A stretch of 64,000 nt of DNA, taken from positions 2,418,001 to 2,482,000 of the forward strand of contig JALGAS010000008.1 in the NCBI GenBank assembly GCA_023078685.1, written 5' to 3'. The DNA comes from Neopestalotiopsis rosae. Taxonomy: Eukaryota; Ascomycota; Sordariomycetes; Amphisphaeriales; Sporocadaceae. The position numbers and the translations under genes were made by a program. Of the stretch, positions 1 to 11,907 are shown one piece after another. Every line of letters starts with the position of its first letter. The first letter of the stretch is position 1. A model generated the notes under the pieces. The model had not been told where the DNA came from. It ran no database searches and saw nothing but the letters and a program-made list of their open reading frames with translations.

Positions 1-275
1 GCACCACGGGCACGGTCAACAAGACCTTTATCGATTATTGGTTCCGTAAGTTTCTTCTGCTGCTCCTCTTCCTCCTTCTCTCCATCTTGAGATTTGTATT
101 GTTTTTGGGGTTCGTCCCCTAATTCGGAAATACGGTGCTGACCACCCTTTACCTGATAGGCAACGAGCGAATGCCCACTGAGATCGGCTGGTCCCGTCGC
201 CCGACTACTATGCCGTCTTCTGAGCGCGAGTACTACACCATGTTGCTCATGCAGGCCGGTGGTGTCTTGCACTAG
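1..275 (+). CDS. Heme-thiolate peroxidase (chloroperoxidase family), 3' end only
   Basis: This is the last part of a gene that enters from the left edge. Exons are 1-45 and 160-275, with a GT-AG intron at 46-159, and the stop is TAG at 273-275. The codon split across the intron gives Arg, followed by NERMPTEIGW. That matches the 'NER.PTELGW' block near the C-terminus of Peroxidase_2/chloroperoxidase-like heme-thiolate proteins. These enzymes use a Cys-ligated heme for peroxide-dependent halogenation or peroxygenation and are usually secreted in fungi. The proximal Cys-Pro motif would lie upstream, outside the window, so activity cannot be judged. The family call rests on this one motif plus the short C-terminal tail. 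Confidence 0.6.
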
Positions 276-3264
276 ATATCATGTAGATCTGGTGACAAAT
301 ATACTTCAGTGTACATAGTTGAAAATTACGAACCCATCTTTGTTTTGGAGAGAGATTTCTCTGTCGACTAGAGAGCTAGATGAGATGTGATCATTGCCAT
401 GCAGTTTGTACAACTCCTCCGTGCCAGCTGGGCGCGAAATGCTTCCCTGACCGGAAACTTACCTACCTACATACCTGCAAGTGATCTCTGTAACGCAGTG
501 AGCTTGCTTGCCATGTTCAAAGATGCGACCAATGGTTCCCCACAAAACATACTCATGTCTCACGGACAAGTTGGCTCCGCTTGTATGATTGAGCATATTT
601 GATGACGATGGCAGCGGAGATTTCTCGGCAGACGTATCACATTGATCGATGAACGAGGAGTGACATGAATACCAAAACGTCGATTCTAGCCACTGACAGC
701 TGTCTCGGGCCAGAGAAAAAAGAAAAAATGCCGGCGGCAGTTGTTTGTAACGCCAGTCGAGTGGGTGTTGCGATACGGCAAGGATGACGCGGATGATCCG
801 GTGGACCTGGTATATTCTGGAACCCTGTTGGCATCATAGCCACTAAAAAGAAGCTGGTCACACTAAAGCTTCGGGGCAAATCTACACTATCAAGACACAA
901 GAGATCTTTTGCTGCGTGCACTGTCGATCTCTTGCCCGCGCTGCTTTTCATGACTGTGCACCACGTATCGTGGGTCTAGTGTGTTGCGAATTGAAGAAAA
1001 GTTCTTAGACAGATACCGAATACCGAGGAAGCTGATCTTGATGACCACGGTTGCTTTTCAAACCCTGAAAATGAACATCATTACTCTATTGCTCTAGGGG
1101 TGATGTGTGTGAAATTGCCTCTTGCATTAATGCGAGGGCAAAGACGCACCCAGGTGGGAAATACGATAGGGCCTCGGCTTATACTTTTTTGCCCAACAGG
1201 GGGGCCGAGTCAGTTTGCCTGCTAATACACTAGAACCCCGGAATTCGAGAAGAGCCCCAGAAAGGATTAGGTAGGGCACTAACTTGCTCACTTGCGAACG
1301 GTAAACGGTAGAAAAACCACGCGTACCTGGCGTTTGATGAGTTCTATACTCGAAGCGGACTGAACTGAACTCTACGCCCTTGATATTCTTGACAAATAGG
1401 GCTCGCAACCCATCCCAACTTGGACATTCTTGCAAATGCGTGGCTTATGCAGCTCATTTGCCGTCCTCGTCAGCTGCTGTGGATTTTTAGCGCGGCGTAC
1501 AAGTCGATAGTCGCGTCGTTCATAATTCCAAGGGGGGACCCTCTGCGCGTTTTGTGTGCCATGTTGCGCAAACAATGCTGAGAAAGAAGTATGAGACTTC
1601 GGCAGATGTCTGTGGTAGTTGTCATGGAGAGAGAGAGAGAGACGCACTCCAGCTGGACGAGGGTCCTCGAAGTGGTGCCTGGATGAAGTCGGGGGATGGT
1701 GGAGGGGCGGCACGGAGGAGCATTTCCTTGAGGAGTATAGAACGGTATCCAGTGTCCCGTTTACGTTATGGCGGGGAAGAGCAGCCAGGCAACCCGGAGT
1801 TCAACGAAACCAAGAGAGCCCACCACCTACCTGCATGTAACCCACAATGATTTCTGGGGTAAAGTCAAGCAAGCAAAAAAAGACAAGCAATGACATACAC
1901 CTTGGCATCGGAAGCTGGGTCTTAGTCGCCCCAAGCATGGGAAACTGTTTCGTGCCCGTGTCTAGTGGGATTGCCTTTTGTGCATGGTTCTCAAGTGAGG
2001 GAGGAAGGAAATCAATAGGCTAGACGCTCGACGACGAAAGATGTGTTCCCGGAGATTTGGGTCAATTCTTGAGTAGCTTCTTGGCCAGTTCCAGAGACGC
2101 CACGGAGCAGGGAAAGATTTATTGGTCGTATGCACTGGATTGAGGCTATTATCAGTGATCCGATACAAAATCCTGCAGACGTGAAATTGAGTAGCCCTGA
2201 CGGCGAACCCTTACTTTGTATGTTCATATAGTGCCTCTTTTCTCCACTGGCTCATTTTCCGTCCTATCGAATAGGACGTGAAGAAGAGAGTTACTCAAGA
2301 TCATACAAATGAAGGACAATTTGTGCGTCACTATTCTATCTTATTTGCCTCGCCAAGCAAGTAAGGGGGTGGAAACCACATCTAGATTCTTTAAAGTTCT
2401 GATATCGGATCATGGATGCAACAACAATCATGCTCTAGAAGTGCTGTGCCTCGGTGGTGCTTCTGACTTGGCGGGCCGACTGCATCGCTTGTGTGACGGT
2501 GAAAGTGTGACGGTAACCGAGAAATGTGCAGAAGTCATGTCAAGGATTTGGTGTTTTCGTTACTCGCGTTCACCTGGGCGACAGACGAGTTGCGCCTTCG
2601 CTCACTCTTCAAGAGCAAGCAAGCAGGCACCCACGCAAGAAAAGACCCTTGTGCTGACACTGGCCCATGTCACGGTGGCGTTTTCTTGAAAAAGGGCAAG
2701 ACCTCGACCATCGACCTCCTTGATTGCGTCGAGACCGCAGCAACGGGCTCTCCCCTACGTAGTATTCTGCTGATATCAATTGACGAGATCCAGTGGCTCG
2801 GAACTGACAGAGCTCGCTTGTGGAAAGGGCCGTTATGATCAGCTCTCCGCGCAACTAAGCGATGTGACCTCGGCTGGTGACATCGGCGCGGGTTTTGCAT
2901 TGTCCTTATGCAAGGGGCAGGAGAGACTTGAGTTTTCTCTCGCACTTTTTGAACCTTGATCACTGAGTGTTTTCATGGCCACCCAAATTATTCGTGCAAT
3001 GGAGATTTTTCTCGACAAAGTTGAAAAACAAATTCAAATTAAAAAAAAAAAAAAAAAAATGAAAAGTAATAAAGTCATAAATCTATACGCATGCAAAAGA
3101 TTTGAGTGATATCGGTCACAGGGCTGCAGAGGGGGAATAAGTCTGGAAGAATCTGTGCAAGTAATTATTTAAAGTTAAACAAAATGATAATCGCAGTATG
3201 GCTGTGGCTAGATAAAAACAAACTCGTTGCATTCGGTCACAAACCCGTATCCAGTATTAACTGA
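276..3264. other. Intergenic, no supported gene
   Basis: About 3 kb between the peroxidase end and the GPCR stop codon. Open frames of 60-126 codons occur on both strands (for example 2309-2689 plus) but none has a domain, convincing splice sites or a consistent frame. A GA microsatellite lies near 1626-1641 and a 19-A run at 3041-3059. Confidence 0.5.
3041..3059. repeat. Poly-A tract (19 A)
   Basis: An uninterrupted run of 19 A within AT-rich sequence about 200 bp past the GPCR stop codon. It has no target-site duplication or adjoining retroelement sequence that I can see, so I treat it as a simple repeat rather than a retroposon tail. Confidence 0.8.
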
Positions 3265-4731
3265 TTATGGTGCCTGTTGTTTGGACTCATCATCGGAATT
3301 GCCTCTCGACGGAACAGCCAGCTCCGTCATGCTTTCCGTGTCATACAAATGTTTTGGCTTACGACTGGGTCGCTTATAGCCAGGATTTCTTCCCGTAATG
3401 CCGCCCGAGTGACTGTTGGATGTGCGTTTTTCCGAAGATTTCGAGCGGTGCCTCATTTCGGAGAAGAAGTATTTGCAAGCTGACCATGAAGTCACAATGT
3501 AGATGACCGCGTTCCAAAATCCCTGTAGAGGTAGCACAATGGCACTCATGAATTCCAGTGGGATGGAGGCCTCGCCTGGGTGAACAACACTAAATACTCG
3601 ATTTGCCGACGAGGGAATCCAAGTAATGAGAATTGCCGTGAAGAATAGAATTGCGCAGCGAGCATATGACCATGCTGCTGTGTTGGCTTCGAATGCAGCC
3701 CTTCGTCGAGTTCGAGGCCGAGCTGAAGATGGCTCGCGGATCTGCACATTTCCAGAGGTGGGCAGTTTGAACTCTGGACGCGAAAGACGATTGGCCCGAA
3801 CCTCGGATGATATCGTTACTGAATAGGCAGCGCTAGGCCCAGCAGCGTGTGACGACCCCACGGTCTCCCCATCGCGCCCGAGCGTTGTGAGATCAATATT
3901 ATCACTGCTCTCAATGGCATCCTCAGTCGTAACCATGACCTCGGTGGTCTTGTGTGAAAAGGGGTCGTCCATAGTAAGAAGATCTGGATCGTGGCTGCTG
4001 TTGAAGTAATGAAGTTGCTTCCGCTTCTCGTAAATATCACGCCCTGCTCTGATATATATAGCAAAAGTAACAATAATGATGAGCCTATAACATGTGTGTT
4101 AGGAAAGACGACGTGCCAACAATGCTAATAGATTCTTACCAGACTGGTCCGTAGAAGGTAGCGATACGGAAGACGTCCCATTCCTGTGCTATCCAGCACC
4201 AGAGCGCCGCATTTCCATACATGCGACCTCTCTCATCCGAGACAAAGATGAAGGCAAGAGCAGGAACGAATGGTAGACCATAGCAGATCAGGAAGTACCA
4301 AATCTCCATCTTGCGCAGTCGCTCGGCATCGAACTTGTAGTAAAAGGTGAGATATACATTGACAGCCATAGCCAAGGTCCATAGGGCATCCGCCGGTAAG
4401 AACCTATATTGACAATTAGTATTGGAGATAGACGTCAGAAACATTGCACTGGTCCTTACATTTGAATTAAGAAGGCTTGAAATTGACAACCAGCCGAATC
4501 GCCATCATCAATGAACTCTCTGGCCATGAGAGTGGCGATGTTGGTCATCATATTGCCAAAGGATGCATAGAAGACCAATCGATTGATTGGCTTATGAAAG
4601 GCCTTTGAGACTGAAAATGTGAAGATGATGAATATACATCCGATCACCGATAGAATTGAACCGGCGCGCTCGATGGCATTGATGGATATCTTCTGCTCCG
4701 TAGTCAACGCGCCTGGATTTATTGTCGACAT
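3265..4731 (-). CDS. Seven-transmembrane cAMP-receptor-like GPCR
   Basis: Three exons (4460-4731, 4140-4403, 3265-4084) give 451 aa. Both introns (4404-4459, 4085-4139) are GT-AG and keep phase. The start ATG at 4731 was chosen because the upstream 45 codons of the same frame look non-coding. Hydrophobic segments fall near residues 23-41, 50-70, 90-112, 122-143, 170-190, 315-337 and 348-372. A Cys before helix 3 (AGCQFQAF) and one in the second outer loop (ALWCWIAQEWDV) fit the conserved disulfide. The layout, with a long third inner loop (about 120 residues) and a basic Ser-rich tail, resembles fungal receptors related to Dictyostelium cAMP receptors (the GprH-type group). Such receptors couple to heterotrimeric G proteins at the plasma membrane; the ligand is unknown. 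The gene stands alone between long gene-poor stretches. Confidence 0.8.
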
Positions 4732-7700
4732 GGTGGGCAACGGATCGAGCGAGTTTCCAAAAGTGATCGTCGGAGTATAGGACCTGATCCTGCGCGGGAA
4801 GGATCCAGGTATGCGCGAAAGAAGAAGCGCACAATCGCCGGACAGATCCGGTCTATAACAAAACAAATGACGAGATCATCGGTAAAGTCCTTCTCAAGTC
4901 AATAGAAGAGACCGTTGTCGACGTTGGTCAGAGGTAATCGGCCAGTTGAAGTAAGGTCGAGACTCTGGGCCAGATCTGGGTTGTGCGATAAGATGACTCG
5001 CTTTCGAAGAAGAGTTCGGATGGACACTTTCGAAACAGCCACTTTAGGACTGCGCTGCCCGTGTGTAGCCACTGATTCCCAAGCAGTTTTATCCGATGCT
5101 GTTTAGTGGGAAGGGTTCCCGACAAATATAACAGCACAGATATCGGATATCCACAAAGGCAAACGACGTGGAAACAGTTTTACAAGAAAAAGGTCGGATC
5201 AGTTTCCAAAGGCGAAGCCCAGAATAAAAGAGTCCAAGCACCGACTGGAGGGTACCATAATAAGTAGCCTCAGGTTAACCACTAACGAGATCTCCCAGGT
5301 CGATCCAGGCCATGTTCACAGCAAGGGTTGCAAAGGGACGACATATGAAAATGGCGAAGAGTATCTTAATCCTTGACTAGGGGACACTCGACTGGGGAGT
5401 GAGTAGTGAGGTCACATACATAGGTACCGGGTGGGAGAAGGAAAAGTGTTTGAGTGCTCATGGCATGGAGATGGACAGACAGACTGGGCAAGGGGGGGGC
5501 CCCTTCATAGTAGTCCAATCTTGCTGGCACAACTGCACCGTACATAATATTGCTGACTGCTGCCATGGCTCATTCCGTCTCACTACATTTGCCAGACAGA
5601 GACTCCAGAGAAGGAATGGAGGAGGGGTGGAGGGAGGAGGGATACACTGAGCGACGTAGCCCGTGTGTACCTTCGGGTCAGGAAGAGTACTTGTCCGCTC
5701 GGACACCTCGAGACAGGGCAGGGCAAGGGCAGTGCCGGGGGGAGAAGCACAAGAAGCACAACGCGGGGGAGGGAACAGGCGATAATAGGCGAATGGTCTG
5801 TCTGAGAAGAAGTCTCTTTCGAAAGTTTGTTGCTTTCCCAGCTGCTGTTTGGCTAATGAGGTCGCATGGGCTCGTCGCTCATCATATTTCGGCCAGGTCC
5901 AGGGATCGCGGCTGGGTCTGCTGGGGGAAGGCTTGTGGTAGACTTGGGGACCCAGTGGCAGGGAACGATGCATCCTTACCCCAGCTTGGCATATCGGGGG
6001 AAAGGTTTTAGTGCGCACACCCTAGTTCGGCAACGCACAATTGGTTCATAATGCACCATCTCGGTTGGGCACCATCCCCGATTCCATCGACCTCATCCGA
6101 CCGACTTGACTACCTACGGTACCATACAGACAGGCAGGCAGGGTCTTGTCTTGCCTGTATGTCACAGTATGATGTTCCCAGCAAGATCAGCAGCATTAGT
6201 CAGTCACATCCATGAGCTGTAGCCTGTCACTAGAACTCGTCTCGAGGTATGAAGAAGGATAGATCATGGCGACATGGTTTCCTGTACAGGTTGAGATGAG
6301 AGCACAGACAAATGAAATGGGCAGGTTGCGACACTAGTAACGGTAAACGACGCACAGGTACGAGCGAATGCTTGCTTCATATCCGTAGGGCAGGCAGGCT
6401 TACCTAGCAATGCCTAGCTGCAACGATGCTGCTGCTACTTTTTGCTACTATTGTCATAGTACTGCGCAAGTGATGCTCTGCGGTCTTTTGCCGTAGCGCT
6501 GCGTGGCCGACGAGCTATGCCAGCTTGCTATTATAATCAATTTCCAGTGTGTGCTTGTGATGTTCGTACTGGCTTGACTGGTCCCTCGCAGCGGCAGGCT
6601 TGTGGCGGCCGCAACTTTAGTAGTCGCTCGGATAGCTTGTAAGTGGTCGTGCTCATATCGTTTTGTCTTAGACGGAACGTCAAGTGCGCTCTTGTTTCAA
6701 CGGGACATGAGACCTTTTTAGGTCGACGGGCTGAAAAAGAAACGGTCTCTGGCCCCGAAACAGTTGCCTAATATGTATTCGATGCATATTTAGGGAGCCA
6801 AGGGAGCTCTGGGGGAAGCTAATAGATGAGATGCGTCTTCCCGCTGGCGCAATCGGTGCGTCGAACCGTTGACGCATGGCAAGCGTTAAGCTTCTTTCTT
6901 ATCTAAGGGGGAAGAAAAAAGCAAATAAGCCAGATCAATGTGGCGCCTAACTCCCAGTCACTGAACGGGAATCGCTTAAAACTGACACCAAAGATTTTCG
7001 GATCGCTCATTGAGATTTTCCGCTGTCAAGAGGTAATGAAATATGTAGACCAGAGAGAAAAAGGAAAATGGTGATACTACTCGCAAGGCTTATGCGAGTA
7101 ACTCACGCAGTCTTGTCGTGCCAAGCAGAATAGGATCAAATCCAGTCAGCAGTGCCTAGCAAAGAGCACGGCCATTCCCTTCAATGATCCGGCCCAACCG
7201 AGCTCAGCCAGCGCCCAAAATATGTAACCTTCTCACATAATCCCACATTTCACTGCTTAAGAAAATAGGCTCTGCGCTGCCACGGTGTCATGGCCACATA
7301 AGGAAACGAATGCAAGTGCTAGGTTTTCATCATCATCATTCCCCTTTTATTCAACGTTGTGTTCGTTTGCGTGATCTTTCCAGCACATCGGGGAAACCAG
7401 TTCGTCGATTTCTGGCTGCCGAGAGGTCTACTGCACAGTATGCTGGTATGGTTGTCAGGTAAGGGCGTGGTGATTACAATTTTGTGTAAGGAGACACAAC
7501 ACCAAGCAAGCACTGCTCTGTGTGACGTTTGCTTGCCTGGCCAAGTCCTGCAGCTTTCCATAAACCTGTCACAGCAGTCGTACATGCGGTCAGCGACTCG
7601 ATGGTGTATTGTATATTTTCACAATGCCCTTTGTTTAAGTAAGACGACCCTGTGCCAATCTGTCCCAGTGGTTGAAATACAAGTGATGCTTTCGTCTACT

Positions 7701-8623
7701 CGTTCAGAAACCGAACACTACTGCATCAAGGCCATCATAAACGATGCCCGCCTTCTAAAGAAGCCAATCTCTACTCAATTCTTGTTGGGATAGGCTTTCA
7801 TGTTTCCTATTTCAAGGAACGAAAGTAAAGAAGAAGTTATTGTCATCTTAGTTTCATACTGTCATTGCATTACTCTCATTACCTTGGATACTGGCTGCCT
7901 ATGTTTGCCTTGAAGTGGTTATCGTGTATTGTATAAAGCAAGACGATATTTCAGAATTCTTTTTCAGCATGAAACAATGCCTCTAGTAGAAAGACTTACT
8001 AGTGCTTCAGACATTGCCCTCCTCGGAAGTAAATACAGACGGAGAAATATATTCGTGAAAACCGTTCACATGGCTTCTTCCCGTTTAGATAATTCTTAGT
8101 TCTCTGATTTCACTCAACTTCCATTATCAAAAGAGTTTATCTTGCCGATCCTTGTCTCTCTTGTTTAGAAGGTCTCATGAAGCCTGGTGATCCTATTCTT
8201 TGAGTGATTCTGATGCAAGGGCGGGAGCACTGTCGAACTCTGAGTGTCGCAGAAGAACAATGACGTTCAAAGACATGTCCATTCTCATTCTCTTCTAGAT
8301 AAGTAAGAATATACCAGAAAATGTAGTTAGTACTATTAGCACTTATCTCCCGTCCTTATATAGGTACAGGGCTTCCTGGCGTACTTCATCAATGTTCTAG
8401 AACCTTTCTCTCCTCACTCTAGACTGCCTGGCACCACCTTGTACCCACTACAAATACTCTTCTACCGATGCAGCATTAGAACTCAGGCATGACAAAAATA
8501 AATGTGAATCGTTTTCTCAACTAATCGCAGGCGTCGAGCCTATTTGTGACCTCGATGGCGAATACAACGTCCCATATGGAAATCTCATACCGACCAATGT
8601 GATCAGAACCTCGGAACTCGAGA
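4732..8623. other. Long intergenic region (3.9 kb), no supported gene
   Basis: This lies between two divergently transcribed genes (GPCR minus, low-complexity protein plus) and probably holds both promoters and 5' UTRs. The longest open frames (5458-6018 minus, 5550-6011 plus, 7359-7793 plus) overlap each other or have no recognisable composition or motif. Short direct repeats occur, such as CAGG repeats near 6130. I see no transposon or RNA gene. Confidence 0.5.
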
Positions 8624-9730
8624 ATGGCTCGCAATAGAGGCAACAGAAGCAGAAGAAATAACAGGCGTGGCAGGATCGACGAGGCTCACACTGTCCATGA
8701 AGACTGGTCAGCTCGGGGCGGCCGCGCCAGCGCACATCACGGGTCCAAGTTCAGACGCGGCCAGCAGCATGACAAGCAGAACAGTCACCACCTGAGTCGC
8801 CATCTTCGCCATCACCACCACGCCCACCGCCATGGCCAGCAGGCATGGAACTGGCAGCGCGATCTGGACAGCGAGGAGAATGACACGACGGACACTTCAG
8901 ACTTGGATGCCTCGGAGGCGGGCATTGTTAACTTGAACCAATTCCCCCCAGCCGAGAACAATGTCTTCTCCCTCTTACTACCCTCCTCCTCATCGAGATC
9001 TGACGCAGCCGCAACGAACAGCGCATTCAGGTGCTTGCGAGCCGACTGTACCCGGATTCAAAAGAACCTCGACTGGGTCAAGCGGCGGGACCGGCGGCTC
9101 CGCCGCATGATCCGGCTCGCCCTGGAACAGCTCGGGCCCGACCTGTACGACTTTCTCGTGGACGGAGCAGACGAGGAGAGCGGCGAGGACCACCACCACC
9201 ACCACCACAACCACCACGACGAAAAAGATGCCGGGAATGAGTCGGACTCGATGGATTGGACTCCCGAGCCCACCGTCAATCTCGTCATCAACGCCATCAG
9301 TCCCCCCAATGGCCTCGAGTTCACACCCAGCCTCGAATACTTGCCCCACGAGCGCGGCGGCGGCGAGCGGACCGGCCTCGGGATCATATGGAATACGCCT
9401 CCTCGCCCGCATCAGCTCCCTCCAGAGCAACAGTCATCACCACTGGGGGCATCTCGACAGCTGAACTATCAACAACAACTACTACTACTACATCAGCAGC
9501 AGCAACAACAGTCACCTTCAAACATGGCCAGAAGGCTGTCGCCGCAGCTGGGTCCGCATACACAGTCGTTACATCATACACATTATCAGCAACAACAATC
9601 GCCATTACAGCAACCGCAGTTATACCAACAACAGCAGGCATTCAGATTGCAGCCAACAGCTACAAACTGTGCTCCCAGAACTCATAATTACACAGCCGAT
9701 CCCCATGTTGAAGAGGAGCAAATACTGTAA
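8624..9730 (+). CDS. His/Gln-rich low-complexity protein, function unknown
   Basis: A single-exon frame of 368 aa starting at ATG 8624; an in-frame TGA lies at 8600. The N-terminus is Arg/Gly/Asn-rich and basic (residues 1-20). A His-rich stretch follows near 54-72, then an acidic Ser/Thr/Asp patch. A charged helix-forming segment with WVKRRDRRLRRMIRLALEQL lies near 150-170. Next comes a run of His from a CAC repeat (near 190-198), and the C-terminal third is full of Gln runs encoded by CAA/CAG. There is no catalytic domain and I do not recognise a family. The charged helical segment is the only part that looks folded and conserved. Low-complexity composition of this kind is common in fungal nuclear regulators, but that is only an analogy. 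Confidence 0.55.
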   Translation: MARNRGNRSRRNNRRGRIDEAHTVHEDWSARGGRASAHHGSKFRRGQQHDKQNSHHLSRHLRHHHHAHRHGQQAWNWQRDLDSEENDTTDTSDLDASEAGIVNLNQFPPAENNVFSLLLPSSSSRSDAAATNSAFRCLRADCTRIQKNLDWVKRRDRRLRRMIRLALEQLGPDLYDFLVDGADEESGEDHHHHHHNHHDEKDAGNESDSMDWTPEPTVNLVINAISPPNGLEFTPSLEYLPHERGGGERTGLGIIWNTPPRPHQLPPEQQSSPLGASRQLNYQQQLLLLHQQQQQQSPSNMARRLSPQLGPHTQSLHHTHYQQQQSPLQQPQLYQQQQAFRLQPTATNCAPRTHNYTADPHVEEEQIL

Positions 9731-10255
9731 TAATTGGACCGGCTCAGCAGAATGCCACATGTACAAGGCAGTGCTGCCAGTAGAGGAAGAATCTGCAGTT
9801 AGTTTTCTTCCGGTGTCATTACGTATTTCAAATTGGTCTGATGGTAACCTTATACTGCCCTAGGTCAGTCGAAAGAGCCGTGGCACGGAGATTTCCGAAT
9901 GTGCTTCTTGTATTATACTTTAAAATATGCGTCTGGGCCGTTGAGAAATGTTTCAGTGTGGGTCTGACGTTATGCAAGAATTGATTTTGCAAATAGACCC
10001 TGTCAAGTAGTCACACGAGATCATGGAGCGATAGGATTCGGTAGGTGGTATCAGCCGTTTTTTTTACGCCTTGCCGCCGATGAAAAAATGCATAAAACTA
10101 AGCAAATAAAAATGACCTGTTTTACCCCAACGCCATTTTCGCCGATGCCTTGTAATGTAGGCGCCAACCGCAAGAACCCTGAAGGAGTATTCACACATTA
10201 GAGACTGCTACACAGCACATCATCATTGTTCCGATCTCATGCCGAATGGAGAGGC
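9731..10255. other. Convergent intergenic spacer
   Basis: This separates the plus-strand low-complexity gene from the minus-strand fibrillarin gene. It is AT-rich and holds presumed 3' UTRs. Nothing else seen. Confidence 0.5.
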
Positions 10256-11440
10256 TTATTTCGCCTCCTGGTATTGACCGATAACGATACAGTGATCTCT
10301 GTTGGGATATTAGTACAGGTATAACGAATGAACAAGTATGGGCAAAACACTGACCTCTCGTAGGGCTCAAGGGTAAGCTGCTCTTGAGGCTTGATGCGCT
10401 CTGCCCTCAGCTTCTGGACTTCTTGTGCGAAGACAGCCTCAGCAGGAGCTGTGCTGTCGATACAGTTGGCCTTGATGGAGATGACGACACCGCCACCAAC
10501 CTTCAGGAACATGTGGGCGTTGAGAGCAACGATACGGGCCTGGTCGGGCTGGGCAACGTCGGCAAAGATACAGTCGACCATGGGGACGAGCATTCTGTAT
10601 CTGAGGGGGTGACGGGCATCCTCAACAATGGGGATGACGTTGGTACGGTTCTGGGCCATGTTGACAAGATCACGGCCAGATCTGTGGGAGAATTCGACGG
10701 CGTAGACGTTTCCGGTAGGGCCAACGAGATCGGCGACGTGACTGACGGAGGTACCAGAGGCAGCACCAAGGTAGAGGACCTTGGCACCGGGGTGCATGTA
10801 GATCTTCTCAATACCACCTTTTCCTTGTGTTAGCACATGCTACTTGCAGGCCAGATCTCTCGAGCGGTTCGCAATCGTCCCCGGCACGAGAGCGACAGAC
10901 TTGGTGTAACTTACCGATAATACCAGCAGCCAACTTGCTGCGGAAGGGGTTCCACACACGGTACTCGACCTTGGTAGAGACAGGCGCACCGTCTTCACCC
11001 TTCTCAGAGTTCTCAACAGTGATGCGCTTCTCTCCGTAGACCTCCATGCCGGGAGCCAAGCTGCGAGTCAACAAGTGATCCTCCTTTCCTCTCGAAACAA
11101 AGACACCAGCGTGACGGTGGGGCTCCTGTGAATTCTGTCAGTCATCCAAGTTTGCGAAAAATTGTTTCGCCAAGAGTCAACTTACAACGACAACCTTTGC
11201 GCCGCCACGGGCACCACCTCTGGCACCTCCGCGACCACCACGGCCACCAGGAGCACCACGGCCACCGCCGCGAGGTCCTCCACGGCCGCCACCACGACCA
11301 CCACGATCGCCGCCGCCGCGACCACCGCGGAAACCACCGCCGCCTCTAGGAGCACCGCCGCGACCACCACGATCGCCGCCGCCGCGTCCACCTCTGAAGC
11401 CACCACCGCCTCGGGGAGCACCTCTTGGCTGGAAACCCAT
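10256..11440 (-). CDS. nop1: Fibrillarin, rRNA 2'-O-methyltransferase (Nop1-like)
   Basis: Four exons (11186-11440, 10915-11125, 10355-10817, 10256-10298) join in phase to 323 aa. Residues 1-80 are a Gly/Arg-rich GAR domain. It is followed by the conserved start of the core ([13 protein letters not shown]), then [18 protein letters not shown], the SAM-binding block [15 protein letters not shown], and [12 protein letters not shown]. The end is [16 protein letters not shown], restored only when the short last exon is spliced on. Fibrillarin is the methyltransferase of box C/D snoRNPs in the nucleolus and methylates rRNA ribose 2'-OH. It also methylates a histone H2A glutamine in yeast and human. 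It is divergently paired with the uL22 gene, fitting shared growth-linked control. The GAR domain contains an exact tandem duplication. Confidence 0.97.
11288..11419 (-). repeat. Tandem 66-bp coding duplication in the fibrillarin GAR domain
   Basis: Residues 8-29 and 30-51 of fibrillarin are identical 22-residue units beginning [11 protein letters not shown]. The two DNA copies (11354-11419 and 11288-11353) differ at a few synonymous positions, so the duplication is not brand new. Confidence 0.85.
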
Positions 11441-11907
11441 TGTGTATATTTAGTTAGAACTGGTCGGTAGCGAATTTCGTATCGTTTGGACGTGAGGACG
11501 AAAAGTCGCGATCGATTGGTGGGGCAATTGGTGAAGAAAAAAATTCCCAAATAACTTTTTACCTTTGCCTCAAATCTTAGAGCGAGCAGCACCTTAGCAA
11601 AGCTTGACGAAAAAAAAGTTTCTGGAGCTACAAACTCGGTCGATAAGATAATCCGCGGTGGGGGACCCGATAAGCTATCAGTGGATCCCCGACCCAATCA
11701 CAGCGGGGCGGGGCGCTTATGCTAGCTTAGCAAAAGTTCGTAGGGTTGTCGTTTTTGGCTCGGGTAAACCACGGCCACCAAAATTTCAGCGGGAAAACTT
11801 CAATTCTCTGTTTGGGTATCGCTCCGTCGAACTGCCTTCACATCCAGACCCGAACATTTTTCGACGACAACCCTCGACACCATCTCTTACTAACGTCAAC
11901 AGCAAAG
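11441..11907. promoter_or_regulatory. Shared divergent promoter of fibrillarin and uL22
   Basis: 467 bp separate the two start codons, so both promoters must lie here or overlap. A perfect TACTAAC (11888-11894) followed by AG at 11901-11902, six bases before the uL22 ATG, looks like a branch point and acceptor of a 5' UTR intron. I could not fix its donor. Specific transcription-factor sites were not identified. Confidence 0.6.

Noticed and set aside
3041..3059. Retroposon tail
   Set aside because: A bare A run without coding remnants or target-site duplication is better read as a simple repeat.
5458..6018. 186-codon minus frame and overlapping 153-codon plus frame
   Set aside because: Both overlap in one region and have no domain, odd composition and no splice support.
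7359..7793. 144-codon plus frame upstream of the low-complexity gene
   Set aside because: It has no motif and sits in an otherwise non-coding AT-rich promoter region.
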